Shown here one piece after another: positions 9,363 through 18,348 of a stretch of 59,485 bases of DNA (positions within the stretch are counted from its first letter, which is position 1; each line of letters starts with the position of its first letter). This DNA is from Agathobacter sp. (GTDB taxonomy: Bacteria; Bacillota; Clostridia; Lachnospirales; Lachnospiraceae). The stretch is taken from positions 1 through 59,485 of the forward strand of contig JALEKN010000023.1 of assembly GCA_022769125.1 (NCBI GenBank). Direction: 5' to 3'. A model generated the notes under the pieces. The model did no database searches. It was not told where the DNA came from and saw only the letters and a list, made by a program, of their open reading frames with translations. The position numbers and the translations under genes are program-made.

Positions 9363-10590
9363 TCTTTTCCTTCCTACGGATCAATAATCCAAAATCTGAG
9401 AACTCGCCATAAGCTGCCCCCATCAAAAAAACATTGAAATAAACGTACATCATATAAACTTCGGAAATTCCGTAGATACCAAACGCCAAAAGCCCGATGA
9501 TCAATCCCCAGTCATGCATGCGGATTGCATAGAGCATCGCTGCGATCATCACAAACAAAACAATCAGAAGTCCGATGATACCGATGCTTACATATAGCCG
9601 CATGTACGCACTGTCCAGATACATATTCGGCTTTCCCGTCTTCTGGGATTCCGCGGTACCTACCATCTTGATCTTCTGTCCCATCCATGTATGCAGATAC
9701 TTGTCTAAAAAGGCATGACCGAACGCAACCCGCCCACTGAGTGCCGCATTGATTTTCTGGAAGAAAGCATTATCCGGCGTATAGAGATAAGACAGTCCAA
9801 AAATCAAAAGAAAGCAAAATGGTGCAAACAGGCTTAAAAGCCACCGGATAACAATACAATCAAGCAGCTTTTCTCCCCAGAAGTGCGCAACGAGCATAAG
9901 CAATACCGCAAACGCAAGGGAAATCGCGGAGGTTCTGCTCATCGGTCCCAACCAGCAGAATGCAGCCAATGCGATAACCACAAGATAATCCCAGAGCTTA
10001 CTACGCTTTGCAAATACAGCCACCCAGATCAGTCCGAAAGTCATGACAATGCAGCCCAGGACGTTCGGGTGATTATAGCCAAGAACCAGCCGCATCTTCT
10101 CGCCCTTGTAGTACTCAAATCCGATCAGTACACCTGCCGCATAGAGGATAAGGCATATTGCAATTAATGCCCCCATTCCATATAGCAGCACTTTTCTCAA
10201 GTGTTTCCAATCGACAGGGCGTGCGGACAAAGCAATGACAAAACCTTGATATACAAGTCTTGTACCACAACTCTTGTACGACTGATACAGCAGGATCATC
10301 ATTGCAATATAGAGAACAATCTGTATCAGCGAATAATCTGCAAACAGGATAATATTTGCAGTTGCAACATATACACAATACCACGTAATCTGCGTGAGTA
10401 CTTTATTAAACTCCGGATAGCTGGTTTTTATGGAAGTATACTGCAACAGGGAAGCTGTCATATACACCGCCAGACAGATATAAAACACCACCCGGGAAAT
10501 GCACCTTCTTGCACGCTCGTCCCCAATTATATCCGCAACGGAATATCTGTTTATCGCATTTACCAAACCATTCATCGTTCCTATTTCCAT
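9349..10590 (-). CDS. Wzy-like O-antigen/EPS polymerase
   Basis: A 413-residue membrane protein with roughly ten to twelve helices and a long extracytoplasmic loop near residues 280-320 that contains VAFGHAFLDKYL and MYLDSAYMRL. Overall length, helix layout and the NHPNVLG and GPMSRTS motifs fit O-antigen ligase/polymerase (Wzy) proteins, which have little sequence conservation. It would join flipped repeat units outside the membrane. It follows the NlpC/P60 gene by 5 nt and overlaps the WecG-like gene by 14 nt. The start is uncertain: ATG at 10590 has only an A-rich leader, whereas ATG at 10575 follows GGAAATAGGA. Confidence 0.78.
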   Translation of the reverse strand: MEIGTMNGLVNAINRYSVADIIGDERARRCISRVVFYICLAVYMTASLLQYTSIKTSYPEFNKVLTQITWYCVYVATANIILFADYSLIQIVLYIAMMILLYQSYKSCGTRLVYQGFVIALSARPVDWKHLRKVLLYGMGALIAICLILYAAGVLIGFEYYKGEKMRLVLGYNHPNVLGCIVMTFGLIWVAVFAKRSKLWDYLVVIALAAFCWLGPMSRTSAISLAFAVLLMLVAHFWGEKLLDCIVIRWLLSLFAPFCFLLIFGLSYLYTPDNAFFQKINAALSGRVAFGHAFLDKYLHTWMGQKIKMVGTAESQKTGKPNMYLDSAYMRLYVSIGIIGLLIVLFVMIAAMLYAIRMHDWGLIIGLLAFGIYGISEVYMMYVYFNVFLMGAAYGEFSDFGLLIRRKEKNENL

Positions 10591-10595
10591 TCTTT

Positions 10596-12002
10596 TTATT
10601 TCGTCGGACGCGCAATGATCACATTGTACATCTTATCTCCGTACCATTTGGTACGCTCAACGGTAAGTGAACTGTAATTGCCCGTATACAGATCCACATG
10701 ATAGATGCCCTTGTATCTTCCGTTGTTCTCCCCGGTTTCAAAAATAAGGTCTCCCGGAAGCAACTTTGCCACATCAACCTCATCCGTTTCATCATAGATT
10801 ACATAGCCCTTATTTGCACACCACTTTGCAAGATCGGCTGCTGTCGGAGCATAGCTTCTATCGTTACCGAGTATGATTCCGGCATCGCGATATGCCCTGT
10901 AAACATAAGAGCTGCAGTCATATTTTCCTTCTGACATACGCTGAGCCTGTGAATATTCAGAACCAAAATGCTTGATCGCATAATACACGGCCTTGATCGC
11001 TCCCTTAGAAGCAACGCCCACCTCATAGGTAATACTGCTGCCACCTGCAATCTTTGCACTGATCGTACAGTAACCATTTCCGGTTGCCTTTACCAGACCA
11101 TTCTTGTTTACCGTAGCTACTTTCTTGTTGCTGCTTGTCCATTTAACAGAAGTGCCTGCCTTTAAGCCTTTGATCTTAAGCTGTTCCGTCTCGCCCTTAT
11201 ACAATGCGAGCATCGTCTCCCCTTCATGCCACTTCTTGTCCATCCAGGTATCCACGCTGTGGGAAGCTTTGCAGGTATAATGGGCAGAGAATACATTGAC
11301 TTTTACCTTGAAATTCTTGCCGTCAATATTGACATCGACCGTGTAGTTTCCCTTCTTGGAACCACTGACCGACAGTACCATCTTCTCATCCCACCATGAG
11401 TAATATGCATATGCGTCAATTTTCTTGCTGCTTGGCGTACAGGTAATACTGCTGTACTCGTTGCAGCCGGTAATTTCCACACTTGCACTGTCCGATACAT
11501 ACTTGTTGATTCCAATCGTCTTCTGCTTAATTTTCGGTGCAGATACGTGGATCGTTGCAGTGGATGTATACCGTTTGATATAGCTGCTGTATTCAATATC
11601 ATAGGTCACGGTAAGGGTTGCCTCGCCCTCTGATTTTGCCTTTATCTTTACGGATTTTCCACCTTTGCCCGTAGACTTGATCTTGGCAGCATCACCGTCA
11701 ATCTTCCATGTCACATTCTTTGGGGTCAGATACCCGCCCGTATACCAGTCATAGTAAAGATCGCTAGCCAGCTCTATTTTCTGTGTGACCCCTTTCGCGA
11801 TGGTCTGGTCAGACAGAATCCATGAAGTCTCCTCATAGACATCCTTTTGTGCCGGTGTTTCTTCCTGTCCGCTGTAATTATCATAGCTGTCATCTTCCCA
11901 TCCATAGATATCGCTCTCAGCGCGGACCGGTTCTGCTTTCATTGCAAGCGGCAGAAGAACTGCCATGCAACCGATTGTCAATCCTTTTATAAACTTTTTC
12001 AT
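10596..12002 (-). CDS. Secreted Ig-like (Big_2) / NlpC-P60 protein
   Basis: A 468-residue exported protein. Residues 1-28 (MKKFIKGLTIGCMAVLLPLA then an AEPVRA cleavage region) are a signal peptide. The middle has Ig-like beta-sandwich regions; the clearest, about residues 255-330, contains KWTSSNKKVATVNKNGLVKA, a bacterial Big_2 hallmark. The C-terminal 125 residues are an NlpC/P60 hydrolase: catalytic Cys in DCSSYVY (C363), GDLIF, and His in YHVDLYTG (H435). It should cut peptide bonds in peptidoglycan. It is the first gene after the promoter at 12041-12069 and sits 5 nt before the polymerase gene, so it is cotranscribed with EPS synthesis. Its ribosome site is AGGAG. Confidence 0.86.
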   Translation of the reverse strand: MKKFIKGLTIGCMAVLLPLAMKAEPVRAESDIYGWEDDSYDNYSGQEETPAQKDVYEETSWILSDQTIAKGVTQKIELASDLYYDWYTGGYLTPKNVTWKIDGDAAKIKSTGKGGKSVKIKAKSEGEATLTVTYDIEYSSYIKRYTSTATIHVSAPKIKQKTIGINKYVSDSASVEITGCNEYSSITCTPSSKKIDAYAYYSWWDEKMVLSVSGSKKGNYTVDVNIDGKNFKVKVNVFSAHYTCKASHSVDTWMDKKWHEGETMLALYKGETEQLKIKGLKAGTSVKWTSSNKKVATVNKNGLVKATGNGYCTISAKIAGGSSITYEVGVASKGAIKAVYYAIKHFGSEYSQAQRMSEGKYDCSSYVYRAYRDAGIILGNDRSYAPTAADLAKWCANKGYVIYDETDEVDVAKLLPGDLIFETGENNGRYKGIYHVDLYTGNYSSLTVERTKWYGDKMYNVIIARPTK

Positions 12003-12040
12003 CTGTGAACTCCTATTTCAACTTATAATAATACAGAGTA

Positions 12041-12069
12041 AGTTTATCATTCTAATAGTAAAAATTCAA
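12041..12069 (-). promoter_or_regulatory. Promoter of the EPS operon
   Basis: On the minus strand TTGAAT, a 17-nt spacer and TAAACT, about 40 nt before the ATG at 12002. The -35 is strong and the -10 moderate. It is the only good sigma-A-like signal before the NlpC/P60 gene and so probably drives the whole operon to position 1 and beyond. It lies back to back with the plus-strand promoter at 12124-12152. Confidence 0.5.
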
Positions 12070-12123
12070 CCTTTGTGACTTTTTTCCGGAGAAATCGAAT
12101 CCAGGCATATGGGATTTTTCAAA

Positions 12124-12152
12124 TAGACAAAAGCCATTATTTATAGTATGAT
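12124..12152 (+). promoter_or_regulatory. Promoter of GT2 gene A (duplicated type)
   Basis: TAGACA, 17-nt spacer, TATGAT, followed by AGAAATA. The same TAGACA-17-TATGATAGAAATA arrangement is found at 15942-15970 before the paralogous GT2 gene, which makes a real, duplicated promoter likely. The ribosome site AAGGAG follows at about 12167-12174. Confidence 0.7.
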
Positions 12153-12184
12153 AGAAATACTATGACTAAGGAGAAGTCTATATA

Positions 12185-13381
12185 ATGAATACAGTCAAAG
12201 TGTCTGTCATTATACCTATATATAATACAGCTCAATATCTGCGCCAATGTCTTGATTCCATCATCGGCCAGACCTTACAGGAAATTGAAATCATCTGCGT
12301 GGATGACGGCTCTACCGATGAATGTCCACAGATACTTGCGGAATACGCTGCCCGGGATCCCCGGATCAAGCTTCTTCATCAGGAAAATAAATATGCAGGA
12401 ACCGCCCGCAATTACGGAATGACGATTGCATCCGGCAAGTATTTCGCCTTTTGGGACTCGGATGACTTCTTCCGTCCAAAGGCTTTAGAGCTTATGTACA
12501 AGCAATGTGAAAAGGACGATGCTGACTTGTGTATCTGTTCCGCAACTCATTACTTCGATGACATCCAGAAATCTTTTCCAAACTCCGGCTATCTCCGGAA
12601 GAAGTACATTCCTAGCAAGCGTCCGTTTAGCAGTGAGGACATTCCGGATCACATTTTAAATTTTGCCACGGCGCACCCATGGAACAAGCTGTTTCGTCGT
12701 TCCTTTATTGAGGAGATGGGACTTACCTTCCATGAGACACCGAACGGTAATGATATTTTCTTTGTCATCAACTGCATTGCCCGTGCCAAGCGGATTACCA
12801 TTGTGGACAAGCCGCTGGTGTGCTACAGGGTCAACCAGCCTCGCAGTCAGTTCGGGGCAGCTAACAGAACGCCGTTGACACCGATCAACAATTGGCTGCT
12901 TACGCGCGAATGTTTGATTGCAAATAATGCTTATCCGAAGCGCAGCTTCGATAATAAGATTCTTGGCACATTATTATACTTTTTGCATAACATGCGAAGC
13001 TGGGAAGCTTTCCGGACCACCTATCTCTATATAAAGGAGGAGGTTCTCCCTCAGATGGAGATTACAGTTCAGGAAGACGGTTATTATTACAGCGCTGCCA
13101 ATGCACAGAGCCTGGAGCGTATTTTTGCCGACACACCCGAGGAATTTTTAGTGTACTTTTCCCATGCAACCTACAAGCAGTTCAACGAAAAGAACGGACG
13201 CTATCAGATTCTTGCTCGAAAGAACAAAAAACAGGCGGCAGAACTTCTTGCAAGCCGTTCTCAGATAGATGCTCTCTCTCACGAACTGACTGCGATCAAA
13301 GAATCACGTTCTTATCGTTTTGCATGTGCCCTTGCAGCAATTCCCCGCAAGCTCAGAGACCTGTTCGCACATCATAAATAA
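12185..13381 (+). CDS. Glycosyltransferase family 2, paralogue A
   Basis: A 398-residue protein with an N-terminal GT-A domain: VSVIIPIYN at the start, VDDGST at residues 39-44 and the metal-binding DSDD at 91-94. After about residue 230 the sequence is shared only with its paralogue at 16007-17242 among proteins here (for example NNWLLTRE, SFDNKILGTLLYFLHN, YYYSAANA). It ends in a short coiled-coil-like stretch and a basic, hydrophobic tail (ESRSYRFACALAAIPRKLR) that could bind the membrane surface. It is a single-gene unit with its own promoter (12124-12152) and terminator (13409-13446), on the strand opposite to the EPS operon. Start set by AAGGAG before ATG. The acceptor could be the EPS lipid intermediate or a protein; this is not decidable here. 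Confidence 0.85.
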   Translation: MNTVKVSVIIPIYNTAQYLRQCLDSIIGQTLQEIEIICVDDGSTDECPQILAEYAARDPRIKLLHQENKYAGTARNYGMTIASGKYFAFWDSDDFFRPKALELMYKQCEKDDADLCICSATHYFDDIQKSFPNSGYLRKKYIPSKRPFSSEDIPDHILNFATAHPWNKLFRRSFIEEMGLTFHETPNGNDIFFVINCIARAKRITIVDKPLVCYRVNQPRSQFGAANRTPLTPINNWLLTRECLIANNAYPKRSFDNKILGTLLYFLHNMRSWEAFRTTYLYIKEEVLPQMEITVQEDGYYYSAANAQSLERIFADTPEEFLVYFSHATYKQFNEKNGRYQILARKNKKQAAELLASRSQIDALSHELTAIKESRSYRFACALAAIPRKLRDLFAHHK

Positions 13382-13408
13382 ACCTTTTCATTGGTCTCAT
13401 AAAATAAT

Positions 13409-13446
13409 AAAATCCTGTATGCATCTTTTCATGCATACAGGATTTT
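13409..13446. terminator. Bidirectional intrinsic terminator
   Basis: A perfect 16-bp inverted repeat (arms 13409-13424 and 13431-13446, 6-nt loop) flanked by A-rich and T-rich sequence, with T-run TTTTTGTTTT on the plus strand. It separates the converging GT2 gene A (ends 13381) and beta-helix gene A (ends 13462) and can end transcription from both sides. Confidence 0.9.
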
Positions 13447-13461
13447 TGTTTTGCCGGCTGT

Positions 13462-15849
13462 TTAATTATTTTTGTAGATTCTTACTCCATTGTATGTCTT
13501 GTAAGCGTAAGCTCTCACATAATATGCAGCACCATCCGTAAGATCAGTGATCTGCACATTTTTCTTGTTTTTCTTATAGCGATAGATTCTTATATTCTCC
13601 GCAAAGTTTTCGTCCTCAGATACCTGTACCTCATATCCTTTGATATTCTTTACCTTTGGAAGCTCCGGCGAAAGAATTCCGCTCTCTACCACCATATTCT
13701 CCTGCATAGCTTCTGACATGTAGTAGTTTTTATCCACAAACCGGATTCTTGATGCTGCTTTGGAGCTGAAGCTATTTGCGTAGACAGATCCGCCTATATT
13801 CTCACCGGTTCCTATTGTAACACCATCTGACACCTTGGAAATCGTGTTATCCGCAACAACAAACTTTCCATTATCTATACGGATCGCAGCATTATTCTTA
13901 TACCCCTTTAAGACATTGTCTCTGATATAATGCTTTGTCTTAGCCGTCGTGTTGAGATAGATCAGCGCTTCTGCCTCAGATTTGCTCTTAATACTGTTGC
14001 CAATAATGCCAACCTTTGCATTGGAGCCGCTGTACAAATAGATTCCATAACGCTTTACCCCGCTTATTGTGTTGTTCTTGATTCCACCCAAAGCAGTAGA
14101 TTCGGACAGGTAGATTCCTCCACCGTTCATATTGCGGATGGTATTACCGGACAGATCCAATGTGGAAGACTTCCTGGTAATATAAATTCCATCGTATGTA
14201 TTGCCGTTTTTGATATGGGAATCATTCTCCGAGAAGTTCTTTCCGATGATCGTGTTATTCGTAACCGTGCATTTCTTTGCATTCTGCAGGCGGATTCCAT
14301 ATCCTGCTGTCACGATGGTATTGTCTGCCACCGTCACTCCGCTCACATAGTAGTTCTGGGCCTTTACCCGGTTCCCGGCGGCACCTGTAATTGCACTTGT
14401 CCGCTTATATCCGTAGATATTGATGCCCGTGCATCCCACATAATTGCTGTGATAATTGATAGTCATCGTATTTCCGCTGATCACAGTTTCTGCCTTGTGC
14501 TTAATTCCCTTATTGTACGTCTGCTGACCGTCAAATATTGTATTATAAATGCAATACCGGTTCGGAAGATAATATTCAAACTCAATTCCTGCACCGCAAT
14601 TGTCCATCGTATTGTTTTTGATCTCGCATTTGTAATAATTCAGACAGATGATAGCTTCATTTGTAATATTGGTAAATGTATTGTTATTGATCTTCAGATT
14701 CTCATGGTAAGCTCCCACAAGCATCGTATGGCTTCCGACGCCCTTGGAGAGGTTTTGGAATGTATTTCCGGTAATCTCAACATTGCGCATCACACTTCCG
14801 TCTTCGTATGCGCCCTCATACGGGCTCTTCGCACACGGGATGTCAAGCTGCAGGGCCTCATAATTGCCGGTGATGCCCTTAATTCCATAGAAATCGCTGA
14901 ACGTACAGTTCTTCACCGTGAATCCGTCAATCGCTGCGACCTCAACCTGATGTGCTCCTGCTCCACCCGAGAATGTCACTCCATCCAGCGTCACGTTTGT
15001 TGCGTGAGCCATGCGGATCAGGCATGATCTGCTCTTGTTATTGCCTACCAGCCTGCCGCCACGGATCGTGATGTTTTTGAATCCACCGTACCCTGCGCAA
15101 AGCTCGCTCTCGTTGTAGTTCGCCTGTCCCATATATTCACCTGTGGTTCCGAGCAGGAACATATTGTATCCGGAACCTGCGGTTGTTGTAATTACAGTCT
15201 GCGGGTCCATATCAAGTGTGACATTGCTGTACAGATGGACTACATCGGATAGCGTATAGTTTCCAGCCGGAATTTTGATGGCATAGTGATCCGCATCCGT
15301 TGCGAGGTCTCTTACCTGTGCACTTGCCTCGATCAGGCTGTATGTAATATCGTTATTCTCTAACAGGCTCGGATCGATTGTGAGTGTATTACCGCTTCTC
15401 GTATAGGCAACCACCCGCACATATACTGTGGTAGTCTCAGTTACCGTATAGCTGCTGAATACATATTTGTATGTAACTTTAATACTGGATGTTCCTTCTT
15501 TATATCCGGTTACAACTCCGTTATTATATCCTACGATTGAAGGTTTTGAATTCTTCACCTTGGTAACCTGCGGATAAGCTGTCTCATATTGGATACTTCC
15601 ATCCGCACCGGTTGTCTCAATTGTCTGTGTCGGGATCTGCAGGTACAGGGTATCGCTGGTTCCCTTTGTGATGCGGTATATTCCATCCGATTCACCGCTC
15701 TCTATCTTATCGAGATCAGCCGTAATAGCATAAGCCGTATGTTTTCCCCACAGGGTGATTCCCAGAAAAAGCAGCAGGCATACCACATATCTTAGGCATC
15801 CTTCCAATGATTTTTTGGTTTCTTGTTTCTTTGTTTCTAAGTACTTCAT
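13462..15849 (-). CDS. Secreted right-handed beta-helix protein A
   Basis: A 795-residue exported protein. A signal peptide or membrane anchor occupies about residues 18-42 (VVCLLLFLGITLWGKHTAYA). Residues 45-150 form an Ig-like (Big_2-like) region with VVTGYKEGTSSIKVTYKY. From about 165 to 720 there are many 20-25-residue N-rich rungs (ITGNTF, INNNTF, VTNNTI, ISGNTM), characteristic of pectate-lyase-like parallel beta-helices. The last 65 residues resemble a fibronectin III strand set (GYEVQVSEDENF, YYVRAYAYKTYNG). It shares a core with the protein at 18392-20869: AHQVEVAAIDGF, EALQLDIPCA, GAYHEN. Such folds are found in polysaccharide lyases and epimerases; activity here is inference. No LPXTG or dockerin is visible. 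Confidence 0.85.
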   Translation of the reverse strand: MKYLETKKQETKKSLEGCLRYVVCLLLFLGITLWGKHTAYAITADLDKIESGESDGIYRITKGTSDTLYLQIPTQTIETTGADGSIQYETAYPQVTKVKNSKPSIVGYNNGVVTGYKEGTSSIKVTYKYVFSSYTVTETTTVYVRVVAYTRSGNTLTIDPSLLENNDITYSLIEASAQVRDLATDADHYAIKIPAGNYTLSDVVHLYSNVTLDMDPQTVITTTAGSGYNMFLLGTTGEYMGQANYNESELCAGYGGFKNITIRGGRLVGNNKSRSCLIRMAHATNVTLDGVTFSGGAGAHQVEVAAIDGFTVKNCTFSDFYGIKGITGNYEALQLDIPCAKSPYEGAYEDGSVMRNVEITGNTFQNLSKGVGSHTMLVGAYHENLKINNNTFTNITNEAIICLNYYKCEIKNNTMDNCGAGIEFEYYLPNRYCIYNTIFDGQQTYNKGIKHKAETVISGNTMTINYHSNYVGCTGINIYGYKRTSAITGAAGNRVKAQNYYVSGVTVADNTIVTAGYGIRLQNAKKCTVTNNTIIGKNFSENDSHIKNGNTYDGIYITRKSSTLDLSGNTIRNMNGGGIYLSESTALGGIKNNTISGVKRYGIYLYSGSNAKVGIIGNSIKSKSEAEALIYLNTTAKTKHYIRDNVLKGYKNNAAIRIDNGKFVVADNTISKVSDGVTIGTGENIGGSVYANSFSSKAASRIRFVDKNYYMSEAMQENMVVESGILSPELPKVKNIKGYEVQVSEDENFAENIRIYRYKKNKKNVQITDLTDGAAYYVRAYAYKTYNGVRIYKNN

Positions 15850-15886
15850 TTGTTACTATTCATCTCACTTTCTTAACACTTCTCCC

Positions 15887-15915
15887 ATTTTATATAATCC
15901 GGACCGGAAAAGCAA
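15887..15915 (-). promoter_or_regulatory. Promoter of beta-helix gene A
   Basis: Minus-strand TTGCTT, 17-nt spacer, TAAAAT, located about 40 nt before the ATG at 15849. It is divergent from, and about 27 nt apart from, the GT2 promoter at 15942-15970, so both could be controlled by one regulator bound between them. Confidence 0.55.
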
Positions 15916-15941
15916 CTTTAGACACACAAAAAACATATCCA

Positions 15942-15970
15942 TAGACAAACGTCGGGAATTATTGTATGAT
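15942..15970 (+). promoter_or_regulatory. Promoter of GT2 gene B (duplicated type)
   Basis: TAGACA, 17-nt spacer, TATGAT followed by AGAAATA. The -35, spacing and 14 nt around the -10 are the same as at 12124-12152, while the leader sequences that follow differ. Confidence 0.7.
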
Positions 15971-16006
15971 AGAAATAGGATTTAACTATAAGAGGGATTT
16001 TGTATT

Positions 16007-17242
16007 ATGTCAACCAACAAAGTATCGGTCATTGTACCTATATATAACGCAAGCAGATATTTACGTACCTGCCTCGACAGTATTCTCTGCCAGACACTCA
16101 CGGAATTCGAGTTAATCTGTGTGGACGATGGCTCCACCGACGATACCCCTTCCATTTTAAAAGAATACGAAGCAAAGGATTCAAGGGTCCGGGTCATCAC
16201 GCAGCAGAACCAATTTGCCGGTGCAGCCCGCAACGCAGGAAAGGCCATCGCGACCGGAGAATATCTTGTATTTTGGGATTCGGATGATTTCTTCAAGCCG
16301 CAGGCTCTTGAAATTCTTTACAGCAAATGCAAAGCAGATGATGCGGATGTCTGCATCTGTGCAGTCAGCCATTACTTCGAAGATCTGCAGAAGACACTCC
16401 CGAGTGCCGGCTACATCAAGAAAAGCTATGTTCCCAAGGAACTTCCGTTTGCACCTGATGATGTTCCGGACTACATCTTAAATATCACTACGGCTCATCC
16501 GTGGAATAAGATGTTCCGCCGTGCATACATTGAGTCCATTGCACTTGATTTTCAGGCTACCCGAAACGGCAACGACATCTTCTTTGTCATCAATGCGATT
16601 GCCCGTGCTAGTCGGATCACTGTTGTCAATAAGCCGCTGATCTGCTACCGTGTCAATCAGGCAGATAGTTTATTCGGCACACTGACCACCTCTCCGCTTA
16701 CTCCTATCAACAATTGGATTGCTACCAGAGAGAGCCTGATCGCACATGATGCCTATCCAAAGCACAGCTTTGACAACAAAATACTTGGCACTCTTGTCTA
16801 TTTTCTTCACAATATCCAGAATTGGAGTGCCTTTGAAGAAACCTTTCGCTTTCTCCAGACAGAGGGATTAAAGAAGCTTGACCTTACGGTGCAGCCGGAG
16901 GGATATTACTACAGCGCAGCCAATGCTGATTGCCTGAAGCATATGTTGTCCGACAGCCCGAACGACTTTTTGGTATACTTTTCCAATCTGACCTATCACC
17001 AGCATACGGAGTTAAATGGGAAATACCAATCCTTAAACAATCGTCAGAAGAAGGTGAAAAAGCAGTATACGTTGCAGGAGAAATCATTAGACAGTCTCCG
17101 GCAGGCTTTAGAGGACTCTGAGCAGGCTTTGGAATATGAGCGCAAACAGAACAAGGATCTGAAAAATTCCCGTGCTTACCGGATCGGCCGGTTCTTTACC
17201 TGTATTCCGGAGAAGCTTCGCAAATTATTTTACAGACATTAA
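16007..17242 (+). CDS. Glycosyltransferase family 2, paralogue B
   Basis: A 411-residue close paralogue of the protein at 12185-13381, collinear over the whole GT-A domain: VSVIVPIYN, VDDGST, DSDD at residues 91-94, then TAHPWNK, NGNDIFFVIN, LTPINNW, SFDNKILGTL and YYYSAANA. Its C-terminal part is longer, with a clear coiled coil (about residues 340-390, rich in K, E, Q, L) and a basic tail SRAYRIGRFFTCIPEKLRK. The coiled coil suggests oligomers or binding to a partner. It has its own promoter (15942-15970), AGAGGG ribosome site and terminator hairpin at 17253-17287. No signal peptide is seen, so the enzyme is cytoplasmic. Acceptor unknown. Confidence 0.85.
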   Translation: MSTNKVSVIVPIYNASRYLRTCLDSILCQTLTEFELICVDDGSTDDTPSILKEYEAKDSRVRVITQQNQFAGAARNAGKAIATGEYLVFWDSDDFFKPQALEILYSKCKADDADVCICAVSHYFEDLQKTLPSAGYIKKSYVPKELPFAPDDVPDYILNITTAHPWNKMFRRAYIESIALDFQATRNGNDIFFVINAIARASRITVVNKPLICYRVNQADSLFGTLTTSPLTPINNWIATRESLIAHDAYPKHSFDNKILGTLVYFLHNIQNWSAFEETFRFLQTEGLKKLDLTVQPEGYYYSAANADCLKHMLSDSPNDFLVYFSNLTYHQHTELNGKYQSLNNRQKKVKKQYTLQEKSLDSLRQALEDSEQALEYERKQNKDLKNSRAYRIGRFFTCIPEKLRKLFYRH

Positions 17243-17252
17243 TGTAAAATTT

Positions 17253-17287
17253 ACCCCATATATGTGTAATCCGCACATATATGGGGT
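17253..17287. terminator. Bidirectional intrinsic terminator
   Basis: Perfect 14-bp inverted repeat (17253-17266 and 17274-17287, loop of 7 nt) followed on the plus strand by TCTTTTT and on the minus strand by AAATTTTAC. It lies between the converging GT2 gene B (ends 17242) and the acyltransferase gene (ends 17293). Confidence 0.87.
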
Positions 17288-17292
17288 TCTTT

Positions 17293-18309
17293 TTATCTTG
17301 CTCCGGTCAGGATACTCCAGGTGTGTGGCAGGAAGTGCTTCAGAAACTTCGCGATCCCCACCAACAATCCGAACACAAGCACCGGAATAAGTATATAACT
17401 GGCAAGTGCAAGCACCGGTTTATTGCCTCCCAGAATAAAGAATACTTTTTCGATTGCTTCCAATAATATATCGTGTGCTACATACGTAAAGAAGGTTATC
17501 TTCATCCACCACGGGAATTCTTTTTGCAAAGAGAACACATCAAATGCAAACCACAGTGTCACAAATAGTAGGAGTTCACTGACAAGTCCATACCAGCGGA
17601 ACCCTGTTACAAGCAGATATACTGTATAGATCCATCCGGCAACAGAAAGGTATTTGTTTCGATATAGTGCCGCTTCCTTGTGGTTGATTGCAATCCATGC
17701 ACCCGCAGCATATTCGATCATTCCTCCTGGCAGCGGTATCCATTTAAAATATACATTCAGGATCCCTGCAATCAGGACAATCGCGCCAACCGGAACCTTC
17801 TTCCTGTCCTTTAACAGTATATAGAATACCGGACAAAGCAGAATATACACAATAAGATTCTGCAGAAACCAAAGTGTATAATATTCATCCGGTCCGATCC
17901 ATCGAAGCCATGTAAGAAAAGACAGCGGTGTTGCCTCTGTTCGGTTCATCAGGCTCTTAATTACCGGCACATTCGTTATCAATACAAAATAAAGATAATA
18001 GATCGTGCACCAGCAGACATATGGAATCAGAATGCTCTTGAATCTCGACCTGTATTTATTCCACGTATCTTTCAATTCATATGTCCGAAAGAATAAGAAA
18101 CCTGATACGAAGAAGAAAAGCGGCACAGCTATATCCGTCAATCGCTTCCAATAGTTTTCTGTCAGATACGCGATTTTTGCAATCCCCTGTGAATCTGCCG
18201 TAATACCATACATCTCCAGATTGTAGGTATGGATCCATATAACAAGTAAACTGCATATAAACGTCAAAAGTGTTATCTTATTTCTAAGCTTTTGCTCTGC
18301 CTGGTACAT
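17293..18309 (-). CDS. Membrane acyltransferase 3 family protein
   Basis: A 338-residue polytopic protein with about ten membrane helices. The N-terminal VIWIHTYN holds the family's active-site histidine, and AVPLFFFVSGFLFF and SILIPYVCW follow in the usual order for OafA/NodX-type acyltransferases. These move acetyl or other acyl groups onto extracellular glycans, so O-acetylation of the local polysaccharide is the likely role. I start at ATG 18309 because GAGGAAG lies just upstream; a GTG at 18327 is less likely. It follows the beta-helix gene B with a hairpin in between (18349-18377), so expression may be by readthrough; no clear own promoter is seen. Confidence 0.85.
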   Translation of the reverse strand: MYQAEQKLRNKITLLTFICSLLVIWIHTYNLEMYGITADSQGIAKIAYLTENYWKRLTDIAVPLFFFVSGFLFFRTYELKDTWNKYRSRFKSILIPYVCWCTIYYLYFVLITNVPVIKSLMNRTEATPLSFLTWLRWIGPDEYYTLWFLQNLIVYILLCPVFYILLKDRKKVPVGAIVLIAGILNVYFKWIPLPGGMIEYAAGAWIAINHKEAALYRNKYLSVAGWIYTVYLLVTGFRWYGLVSELLLFVTLWFAFDVFSLQKEFPWWMKITFFTYVAHDILLEAIEKVFFILGGNKPVLALASYILIPVLVFGLLVGIAKFLKHFLPHTWSILTGAR

Positions 18310-18348
18310 TTTATCTTCCTCACTCACAATAACGGAATTTTTTACAAA

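Noticed and set aside
13930..15027. Long plus-strand open frame of about 365 codons inside beta-helix gene A
   Set aside because: It is antisense to the repetitive N-rich rungs, has no ribosome site and reads as low-complexity Ile/Val/Cys/His sequence; the minus-strand protein has signal peptide, rungs and a paralogue.
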